Shown here piece after piece: positions 12,601 to 24,600 of a stretch of DNA of 64,000 bases. Position 1 is the stretch's first letter, and each line of letters starts with the position of its first letter. Both the position numbers and the translations under genes were made by a program. The notes below the pieces were generated by a model. It was given only the letters and a program-made list of their open reading frames with translations, was not told where the DNA came from and did not search any database. Origin of the DNA: Ptychodera flava (Eukaryota > Hemichordata > Enteropneusta > Ptychoderidae); NCBI RefSeq assembly GCF_041260155.1, contig NC_091944.1, positions 17,457,772 through 17,521,771 of the forward strand, given 5' to 3'.

Positions 12601-15600
12601 CAGTCAATTACATCGTCTGTGAGTACACGATTTTGGCAACTGAATCCCCGTTTGTAGGGCACAGAAGAAACCGGAATCACTAGAGCTATGCAGGATAGCA
12701 ATCGGAACATGAGAAACACTCTCCATATTCGTTTATCAGAATACGGCAAGATTCGCTGAAATTGGGGCGTCCGTAGGCACACAGAGTCAGTTTCATTTGA
12801 GTAAACTCTGCTTGCAAATCACGTCCCTGTATTGGGGCTTCTGTCGGCAGGCCAGCTTCAACGCGATCAGCACCAAAATGGGCGATGAGTGTTGTCAAAG
12901 ATTCTGTGTCGTAATCACGGATATCCAAATCGCGATCTGGATATTTGCTGGCGTTGAGAACTTTATCGAGGCACGTTAGTAGATCGGTACATTCACTAGG
13001 AAAACGTGCGTTCGATCAAATGTGTAATGCATTCACGCCTCGTATTTGCATAACCATCAATATGATTGGCAGCTGCGTACGTTAGGGAATGGCCTTTGTA
13101 AACTGATTTGCTCAAAATGTTGCAATTTCAGGTGACACCACGTGGTTATCGAAATAACAAAGCAAAGTTGTGGGGAAATAATTTTAGCTCAACGTGTTAC
13201 AATTTCAAGCCATGAGAATAACTGTTGCAATTTTGGTGGGTGAGTCAATGGACAAGACATCGTTGAACAACATGTCCTTGACAAAATAGCACCACAACGA
13301 ACACCAATATTTGCGTACAGTCAAACGCATTGCCTCCTGGAAAATGCGTACGAAAAAATTCTAGTGCGTATAATACGCACTTTTTTGCATAACGCGAACA
13401 CTGATATAACAGGAGAGTAATGTCTGTGGCAGTCAGTGAGTTTGAAGTATCAGCGTTGTCACTTTTGTTTCCAATACATAATCTTAATCCTGCCAGATAG
13501 TACATTTGTCACTTGCTCATGTGCCAAGTCAGTAAAAGCAGTATTGAGTCTAATTTACACTTTTTCATCTACTTTGCAAGGTATGTTGTAGCAGGTTTGG
13601 TCACTAAAATTCATATGTACAGTAAGTATTCAAGGGCCTTCAAATGTTCAAGGTTTTGTTCAAATGCAACACATAGGACCTGCTATGCCTCACTGGTTTT
13701 AACCAACCCGACCTAATGGTGAATGAACTTGGCGGGATAAGAGTCACCCTGCCAAGTTCATTCACCATCAGGTCAGTTGGTTAAAACCAGTGAGGCATAA
13801 CATCTTCATATGTTGAATTTGAACAAAGACTTGAATATGTGAAGGTTTCTGAATACCAATTTGTTTGATTTTTACTGAGTCAGACCAAACCTGCTATGAC
13901 ATACTGAGCCAAGTAAGAGTAAATACACACAGATTAGGTACAACACCACTTTTTACGGACTTTGCACAAGAACAAGTGATACTGTGTGGAAGGATAGGGG
14001 ATGATTATGTTTTCTTCCCATTAATAAAGATCACTGTTAATAAATGCACATACATATATTTCCAAATGGCATGATACATGCAAGACAAACTACTGCGCCA
14101 AATTCAGATAAAAGGCTGGTTACCCTGCATGGTAGAATACTTCCATACATCACAAACTGTGTTCTTGTTCAATGGTGCTCCACAGACCACAAGCTGATCC
14201 TGAAGCATTGTAGGAAACATTATCCAGTTAAACTGGTGTGCAAGGATGCATTAGACATGGAGTTAACAACACCCACAAATGGTGGTGAACGATAAATCAA
14301 ATGGTTCAGAGTAGAAAGGGGGATCCAGTACATTGCGAAACAACTTATAAATATGTATACACTCTGAATATTTGGAAAAGATTGAAACACTGATATTTCA
14401 TACTCACTTAGACCAACATCAAAGATTGCTGCAGAGCATACATGTACTATACTATATTCTTACTGCTACAAACCTCACTAAGGTACATGAGTTATTTCTA
14501 CAGTCAATAGGATCAGAAGTGGTAGAAAAGTGACTGCCTATGAAAGGGTATGAAAGTTTTCCCCTGTGATTCCAAATATATGTTCAGGAGCTATATTGTA
14601 TCATCAGGTATGAAGTTAACATCCGGCATTCTATCTACTACTTGTTTATTGGTGTCTGTGCCCATGTGACAAGAGGAAGAAAAGTGGATCATCTACCATC
14701 TCTTGTTCACCTGGCAAATTTTACAATGAACATTGAATTGAAGAGACATCAAACAGTTCAGCCCTTCACATGTGTGGCACAGTGTTTCAATAGCCCGTTA
14801 AGAAAAATTTGTGTTATTTTTCACACACATTCAATTGATTTTGAAATGATTTCATTTACGAAGGGAGGAAAGCTTCAGATATTGGTTCAATGTTATTAAG
14901 ACATTTTAGTCCCAGGTGATACATGGCATTCCCTATATGTAAGATACATGCACCTTTATTTCTCAATTGGTTCAGGTTAGAGAATGCATATGGAGCCATG
15001 ATGAAACTCTGTCCATCTTCAACAGTATGTAAATTGGCGCATATTTCCTTTTGATTGTCACTTTCAACATAGACAGTGGAGGGGGGAAGAGTCTTCCCCC
15101 CCTCCACTGTCTATGCTTTCAACAAATAATAAAGTTCACTGTGACTAGAGACATGAAAAATGCTGAGAAAATGTGACAATTTATTGGCTACGCTTTTAGG
15201 GGGGAGGGGTTTTGCTACTTATCAAAAAGGTATGAAACTGAAAGATAGTAGACTCTTGTTTCAATACTGTAGTATGATGATCACACAGCAAGATCACACA
15301 GTGTATAGTTAGTATAGATCAGCCAGTGTCCTGTGCTGTTTCTTTTGGATTGATTTTATGGAACACTAAAATTGAGACAAGGCCATTACTAAGGTTATAC
15401 ACACTAGACCTACAATCATGCAGGTTGTATAGCCCAGACTTCCGTCCCCAGGATTGCTGATATGTTCATATTGTGTGCAAAATACAGAATAGTAGTGAGT
15501 TAGTAGAAAGATCTGATAACATGGTTTTAAGTGGGCTTTGGTGTGATAATCAGATGTTCCTAATTTATCTTATCAAAGTGATTGTGAATCTGATCATGGT

Positions 15601-18600
15601 TGTATCTTCACTGCCTCCACATGATACTGATGCAAGTTTCATATTTGTGTAGCTCATTGTCTCATATCTCATACTGGTATATCATAGCTCATATCTGCCA
15701 GACTTTGGTATATCACTGTTTCTGTAATGTTCCTGCCATGCAATGTCAATTTACTGATATCAGCTGCACTTCAAGAGGATGGTCATTAATAAAATTTGCA
15801 AATACCGGTATGTGTACAGTATACTAGTATGTAAGTGATAATAACATGCATGAAGGCGTGAAGTGAACACTGTACAGGACTACTGCTGCATTGAAAAGCA
15901 GTTAGGTTTATAGAAAGCTTAGGAATGGTGAGCAATGTTCCAGTGAAGTCTAATAACTTAACAAGATTGAATAGTGGAATAGATGCAAGGCAGCTGTATT
16001 GTGTTACACATGTAAGCAAGAACCAGAGTATAGTTATGAAGTATACTGGTACGTTCTGAAATCACATGTAATAATTAAAGGTATACTGTCACCTGTTCCA
16101 ATTTTGCCACAGTTACCATGGAAAGAGAAAATCTAACCAATCACAGATTTTAAGCGTGTGGCCGCTTTTTAAAAACAGCGCCCTCACATGTGCATTTTGA
16201 ATACCAAGGAACGCCTCTTTGACCATATACATGTATGTGCATATTTAGATTACAGGTGAGTGACTGTATACCTTTAACCCTTTCCTGCCAAGTCCATATT
16301 TCACCACCAGGTCAAGATGGTTAAAATTAATGAAACACAACGTATTCCATATGATGTATTTTAACATAATACTGTACATTTGAAGGCTGTTGAAAACATA
16401 ATACTCTAAAGTTGATTTTTTTGGGACAAAAGATGCTATAACATACCAAGCCAAGTGGGTGAAAATACGTCTTGTTTGGCTCAATACCGCTTTTTACTGA
16501 TTTGGCTGATGGGGAAGTGATACAGTTATTACTGTCTGGCAGGAAAAGGGTTAAGGAAGTAGGTTTTTGTATTGTTGTTGTTTGCATATTTCAATATCAC
16601 ACATTTACTGGTAAATCTATTCTTTTGGCTTTATAGGTTGTGCTGTCTGAGGCCAAATATTGTTTTTAAATCAAACTGAAAATTTTATAAGCATTTCACT
16701 GCACATTGAACAATAGCACAGAATGATCACCTGGAACGTGATGTATTTATTTAGGCCAAGGTACATGTGAATTAAAATATGTAAGCTGATAAAGAAAATG
16801 TATTAGATTTATCTATTTGCCAATACATGAAATATGATTTGGGTGTTATTGTAGTACATTGACTATATGTATAATGTATATATATCTCTTTGGCACTAAA
16901 ACTGTACACAAGGAAAAGCATAAATGAACACAAGTTCAACTGAACAGTACCCCAGCAGTGTTCAGAAGTTTTTATTAGCTCCCAAGCACATTCATACCAG
17001 TTTTAATGTTGGTTTTCAAACATTTGTTCTTCAGTAAGGTACAGCTACTCCATTAAAACATAATATAGTATGTGTGATACCGGTACTCAATGAATATGAT
17101 CTTGAAGAAAAGAATTTCTCACAAGATTGTAACAGCCTGTTTTCTCTCTCTCAACTACTTAAGATTGTTGAAATCATTGTCAGCTACTTAGGCATGTGAT
17201 CAATATGTATCATGTAAAAGTATACTGGAGCCAAACAGAGAAGTGGCTCATCAAGTTCCCTAGATGGCCAACGATGCATCGGAATATATATCTGTTTATT
17301 ATCCTCTTCCTTTGTTCTGTTACATACTAGTGAAGATATATGATGACAAAATAAAGCATGTAGAACACTTTGGCAGGAAACACTGCTATGATCAGTTACC
17401 AGCGAGAGAGTGGTCAAAATATTTTGTGAGCAGATAGCTACCAAAGACTCTAAAATTCAAAATGGCCACCATCTTTGTGTTAACTTTCAGGGGAAATATT
17501 AAATTTTCAATTATCATATTAAATTTTCAATTATCACGACACCAAGAGCTTCAAAATGAGCTCACACAAGTAGTAGACCAAGTATTGTAATACTTCGAGG
17601 TGAGAATCTAAATATCTGTTCTCTAAGCATATTCTTCTTTAAAAGACATCCCCAGTTCCGTAATAAATGTCTCTAGTTTCTCTAGTGTATGTGTCTCTAG
17701 TTTCATCCTGATTTCGTTACAATATAATTGGAATAATTACAACCAGAGGAAGACATCTTATTCTTAAATGCATCCTCTTGTCAATATGACAGGAGTTTAA
17801 TTATTAACCTTGGCAACACTTCCTCAAGTCCCCACTTCACAAAGTGATTTGATAGAGGTCACCACAGAAGAAATGACATTTAATAGAATCTTTAAGAGTG
17901 TTAGGTGTAGTTAAGGGTGAGAGTTAGAATTTATTGAAAGTATGCCCCATCCTATGCAAAACTTGATTACATCTCAGACTTCACAGCTTTTGGAAGGACA
18001 TGCCTAATTATTTGATGTCAGTGGATATGTCATCATTTATGGTTGTTCTCAACCAGCACATACAATTTGGCTTCTACATTTATTTTTAGCTGTGAATAGA
18101 TTATCTGTTGAATTCATTTTCACGGCTTTTGGAATGAAAGTTGCATTATGGAAAGGCAGCAGATTGACGATTACTCATGAAATTGTTTATATTACCATAT
18201 TGCAATATTTCAAAGTGTTGCCTAAAGTGGGTTGAGATGTTGCTTGTAGGCTTTTATGCAAAATTTTACGAGAATTACATTGATGTAAAAGAGAATAAAA
18301 TGTCATACAAGCAAAAAAAATATTATGTATGTGCCGACGCGCAGAATGTGTTATCATTTATCTCAAGACTCATGAGGTAACCGAGGGATTAATTAATTTC
18401 TTTCATCAGCTGTTAATAGACATCGCCCACCAAAATGACTTGACTATTCAATCTGTTATAATACAGTGTATGCGTACATTGACGGATAGATTAATATCTT
18501 TCCATGTGTATACAAGAAAGTACTGTGCTTATGTACATTTCCAACCGTTACTTTGATAATAAAATGATAAATGGACAGCCTGAATATTATTTAAAAACTG

Positions 18601-21600
18601 TCTGTACAGGGACCAGTGTATTACACTATAAATTGATGCAAATTTGGGACTCAAAGTATTATCCACCTAATGAACAAACACGGCCACTTTGATAACATCA
18701 GGAGGCTCATTGTTTTAAAATCACTTTAACCCTTTGAGCGCTGTAATTTTTCCTGTCAAAAATTTTGATGCAACATTTTACCGATTTTATGAATTTTTAT
18801 GTAATTTTTTTCATAATTTTGGACCAAATGGACATTACATTTCATTGGCTACAGATTTTTATCAAAATTTTAGCAAAAAATTAGGAAAATATTGACTATA
18901 GTGTACATTTGATAAAGGTGACAAAATTTGATTTTGGCGCTCAAAGGGTTAAAAGATTGCTTTTGTAGTGATGATATAGTAAAAGCTGACAATAATTATC
19001 CTTTGTTTCATCCTTTTTTTTGTCCCACTTCACTTTAAATTTGTATTTGAAAAAAAAAATTATGTGAAAACCAGATGAATGTTTCTTCAGCATTGCTAGG
19101 AAGGCTGGCTTCATAATTGATCAGACCCAGGTCATTCAGTCAGGTCAACAATGCAGGTCTGCCCATCTTGTGTTACACAATCTCCCAGTGAGGGGCCACA
19201 GTGGTATGTTTCCATAGCAGAATATTGTTTGAAGGTACAATGAAAACTATATCCTGAAAGTGACCATGCTGTTCAGCAGTTGTCGTCAGTTCAATATGTA
19301 GGTTCACCATAGGTTCATTCAGTCCATGTGGTTGCGTTAGTCTTTTTGACAGACACAATAAGTGACATCGGAAATTGTCTTGTTTCCATGTCCAGTGATT
19401 TGGCTGTATATGATAACAGTATTTCCCTGTCAAGTCCAATATCATTGACAGCAGCTTGAATGTAATCGGGACTTTAGCTGCAATAATTGTAAGGGAGAGG
19501 TTCATGTTACTAGTACTTGGACTTATATTTAACATGTAAATCATCTTCTGTGTTTAGAGCTGGAGAAGTTGGTTGATGATGGGGTGTAAGATTCTCAGGG
19601 GCATTGAAAGGTTTTCAGCCAAGCCAGTACGAGCCAACATGACAAAAAGAAATCGAATGAAGCCCTTGTGATCTTTACGTTAACCACACACTGTGAAAGA
19701 AAGGACTGACATTGTGGCAGTTATACTTATGATATTGAAATTACCATGACACTTTCAAGATAATTAACCCTTTTAGGGCAAAAGTCAGTTTTTGTTGCAT
19801 TTGTAAAATATATCGTAGTCAATTTTTTTTCAGATTTTTCCCAAACTTTTGATAAGAAACTGTAGCAGATAAAATGTGATGTCTATTGGTCCAAAATTAT
19901 TAACATTACATAAAAATTCAACGAATTGGCAAAATGTTGCATTACAATTTTGGTGGGAAAAAGCACAGCACTCAGGCTTTAAGAGAGAGACTAAACAAAT
20001 ATTACCGATATTGGAATGAGTGTTCATGTGGTCAGATCCTGCCAGAACTAGCCAGGCTTAAGACTGTAATATCACTTTGTATATGTGTTAAAGACAGTAA
20101 TGAGATGCCATATTGCTGCATCAGAAACCAAGTGTGTGTTCCCAGTTCTTGTTGATACTTTGTAAATACTGTACGTAAGTTCTTTGTAAATACTATACAC
20201 ATAATCATGTGATCTAAGCTTAGCTTAGCATGGCATACATGTAATGTCCAAGCTAATCATAAATATGTGATCCGATATATGATATTTAGACACTGTAAAT
20301 TGGAACAGCAAGACGGTATGTATTCAGTTACAAGTCACTACAACCATAATATATGTAGCTATACTCTGAGCTGTTTTCAGAAAGCAACTCTGAATTTAAA
20401 GTTGTAAAGCATGTGAATGCCGTACTAAAGGGGGACACATGGTTCACTCAAAGATCATTTTGATTTCACAAAAGGGGCAAAGTATGGAAAGAGGGCTCTC
20501 AGCTGGCGTTTAGAAATGAAGATTAAGTTTTGAGTAAGGAAGGGCTCTAATGTAAAACCCTGTCACCCACCACATGTGAACACATTTGTGTGTTGCCCAA
20601 TGCTCTACTGGAGAATGGTCCTAAAAATCCTACACATTGGCCCAACTCCATGTACCTGTGTGAACAGAACATGGATGTGAACAACCTTGTTTTAGAGTTC
20701 TGCTCCAGTTGATTTGGTCGTAGTAGCCTTTACACTGACAAGGTACAGGCACTTAAAGGTATACCGGTACTGTCACCTGTTCCAATTTTGCCACAGTTAC
20801 CATGGAAAGAGAAAATCTAACCAATCACAGATTGTAAGCGGGTGGCCGCTTTTTAAAAACAGTGCCCTCTCATGGGCATTTTGAATACCAAGGAAGGCCC
20901 CTTTGACCATATATGGGCATATTTAGATTACAGGTGACTGTATACCTTTAAGTAAACGCGCATGAATGTGAAAAAAAAGATGATAAAGTTCTCTGATGGT
21001 GTCAAATTGCGCTATAGCGGTGCATTCAAATCAACTGTACTTTTTAGAGTTACTGAATTGTCTGTCATTATGGCACCTGTCTATGTTGAAGGTGTCTTGA
21101 TTACATATTGCACATCAGAAATGGCATTGACAAGAGGAGAAATACATTTGTTGGCCATCTGCACTTGCAGGGCAGGTGTGTTGCTTCACTATATACACAT
21201 TGTAACAGCGTTGACATGTGAATGTGATGATGCATTGAATCCCCCAGTAAGGTGTATTTGTGGATGTATCAGACCTCAGTTCTAATAACATTCTAATTTG
21301 CTAACAAATAAACCAGGTGTCAGGGACTTCGATTTCTTCAGTCATTTGGTATACCAGATGTAGTCTAATGGAATTTACCATTCCAACTGTGTCTTTAATG
21401 GATTTTAACACAACATTATTCTGTTTAGTGTGTTTCCAGTGACGTAGAAGTGATGATAGTGTTAAAATTACCCCATGAATACCACAATGTTGTAAAACTT
21501 GTGCTAAACATACTTGAACACACTATAGACAGGAGAGAGGGGGGTCTTCCCCCTCTACTGTCTATGAACACACATATTGTTTTGCCAAGAGTTTCCAGCA

Positions 21601-24600
21601 CTCAAGACACATGTACATGTGTAGTCCTTCATTATGGTGCTGGTACATGTACTTTCAAGCATTCAAGTCAGGCAGGGGGTTTATGTCTTCCCTTTGCAGT
21701 ATATATGTTAATTGATATCAGAGTACTATTCTTTGCAAAACCACCATATGCAAGCCAAAAAAATCAAATTTCTAAAGTGTAAATTTGATCATTTTTGGGC
21801 AAACAGAATCCAATAATCATTTGTATCTCCATTTCCTTGTATACATTTTTAGCTCCATGGTACATGTAGTCTACAAATGCCAAAACTTGTTAGATTAGTT
21901 ATGCTGTTTAAGTAATGGCAGTCACTCTCATAAGAGTGAAACCAGAAGTACCAGGAGTGAATTTATTAAACATAGGGCCAAAGTCCCTGAAGCTACTATA
22001 GACATGGATACAAAATTAAGTATTTCCTGACTGTATGAAATTATCTCACTAAGGTCATCCTAGGGACATGTAAACAAAATATTAAAGCTGTCTGACCAGC
22101 GGTTTTGAAAAAACAAGCGACTCAACAGTTGACAGAGTTCTGCTGTGTTATGTAGAGAATAACCTTTTGTGACACATGTATTGATGAAGAAGGTGGATAT
22201 CTTTGATAGCTCATTTCAGGATGGCCTGACCAAAAATGGAAAAAAATTCCGTAAAAATACAGATTTGCATATTTCATCAGACTATATTAGTCTATAATAG
22301 CAAATAAACGAGAGTTAATTACATTCTAATTAAAGGAAACAAGACTTGCTTAAATCAAGATTTACGTCATAAAAAAACAGCATATCTGTCAGGTTATAAG
22401 GAATCTTGAGCTGGTTATCTTTTAATATCAGTATAACCAAGCACATTTTAACTTTCAAATTAACATTGTAAGTAAGTTCTGTTTAATAAGTTGAGAAAGC
22501 ACACTGAAGAGACAAATGTTTGAAACTTAAGAAGTTCAAGGTCATCAAAAGCATTATAAGGAATCATGTTACACTTTCATTGCACTGTTTACACAGATTG
22601 CATAATTGCTATAAATAGCACATGAGGAATCTTACAGCCCAGCTTTACCATAAAAACCCTATCACTTTGACCACTCTTTTAATTGACCACTCTATTTTTT
22701 TCCTCAAAAAGTAATCTTATTTTATCCTTACCAAGTCAACCATAAATGGAAATTAGAACTTTCTCTATCTCTATTTATTTTACCACCCTATCATGACAAA
22801 CTATTATGAGCAATTTCTTTTAGATAACATAAATGGTGGTTCAGAATATATCAAAGTTGGGATTCAGGAAAGTTGCCTTTACATGTTTTAATCCTCAATT
22901 CACTATGAACTGTCAAAAAAAGTTGAACTTTCTGATAATTCCACACTAAAATTATTTTGGCTTTGATGATTTCCTAATTAATTCAATTATTTAAAATCAT
23001 AATAATTATTTTTTTCTGGGTGAATTGATAGGGTTTATACAGTACAAGAATTACATACAATGTAAGTCAAACTTTGACCAAAAATGACAAAAAAATTCCT
23101 TAAAAATACACATTTGCATATTTCATCACAATTTGAACAAATCTAAGTTGGGTTATCCCTAGGGACCTGTATACCAAATAACAAAGCTGTCTGACCAGCG
23201 GTTATGAAGAAGAAGATTTTTTACCAAAAACACCTTTTTTGGCATTAATTTGCATATTTTCAACAATATCAAAAAATTAAAAAAAATAGTTTCTCAAAAT
23301 CATATTTTTCATCTACACAACAAATATAAAATCAGTAAGTACTGTGGTTCTCAAGATATTTGAGTGGACGGACGCCTCACAAACGGACATACATACATAC
23401 ATACATACATACATACAGACTGACGACGGACGCCGGACGGATACCCATCCCAATAGCTTCTATAGACTATAGTCTATAGTAGCTAAAAACTATTATGTGC
23501 GTACATGTAGATGTCATTGTTAGAAAGTCATGGACTACCTACACCAGTAAGTATTCGCTGTGGGGGTTCTTGTTTATTGTCAAATTTTTTTGGCAGTTAT
23601 GAAGATCAAAATATGGATGAAAAGAGGTGATATAAAGTACAGAAGTCCAGTGAACAGTCATAGAGGATTAATTTTCATTGAATGGTAACATGTACCCTTT
23701 TTTCCACCGTTTCTTACAGGAGCTGCTTGATAATTTCCTGATACCCAAGGCAAAGGACATTGAAAGCAAAGTATTTTATCTCAAAATGAAGGGAGATTAT
23801 CATCGGTATTTGGCTGAAGTTGCCTCAGCACAGAACAAGGAAGGTATGTAGGCAACAGTGCTATAAAGTCACTGTCAAGAAATCTTGAAATCTTTGAAAC
23901 TACAAGGAGAAAACATATTGTGTATTTTAGATATAGTAAACAAACATTAAAGGGACAAACTCGGCCATTTTTCATGAATTTTGTTTGATGCAAGATACTA
24001 CTTATATTGTTTGATATGTTGAAAGATAATGACTAGATAACCATGCATATATTAGACCCTTGTTATTGACACGATACATGAAACCATCGTGAAAATGAAT
24101 TAATGGTCATGACCATTAATTCGTTTTCGCGTTGGTTTCATTTAATTTGTCTAAAACTTGGGTTGAATGTATGCATGTTCACCCATTTATTCTGTATCTT
24201 TCAACATGTCAAACAATATAAGTAGTAACTTGCATCAAACAAAATTCATGAAAAATGTGCCGACTTTGTCCCTTTAAGAAATACTGAAATAGGTAGCCAT
24301 ATGTGCATTTGTTAAACAACATACACATTTACATGAATAAGTGAAACCTGTTCAGCCCAATTCCCTGTAAAGAGGTCCACACTCATTATTGATAACCCTT
24401 TATCCTTCCAGACAGTATCACTTCCCCATGCACTGAGTCAGTATTGTACTTAGTGTGGTATGTTACAGCAGGTTTTGTCAGTAAAATTATGTTGACAGTA
24501 TATAGGTATTCACAGGCCTTCAAATATTCACGTTTTTGTGAAAATGCAACATACAGGACCTGTTCTGCCAAACTGTTTGAACCAACTTGACATGATGGTG

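Larger units (their letters stand above)
6692..23719 (+). other. 14-3-3 gene 1, intron 1 (17.0 kb)
   Basis: The intron starts GTCAGT and ends TTTCTTACAG. No host exon was recognised inside it. Its contents are a 906-bp inverted-repeat element with a helicase motif (9558-10463), a hAT transposase relic (12049-13402), copies of MITE families 1-4, small palindromes, and a 1.5-kb element interrupted by another one (21991-23484). The stretch 6700-9500 has nothing recognisable. Confidence 0.85.

Noticed and set aside
19173-19544. 123-codon minus-strand open frame in gene 1 intron 1
   Set aside because: Among the longer uninterrupted frames, but with no recognisable domain and no neighbouring exon; likely chance.
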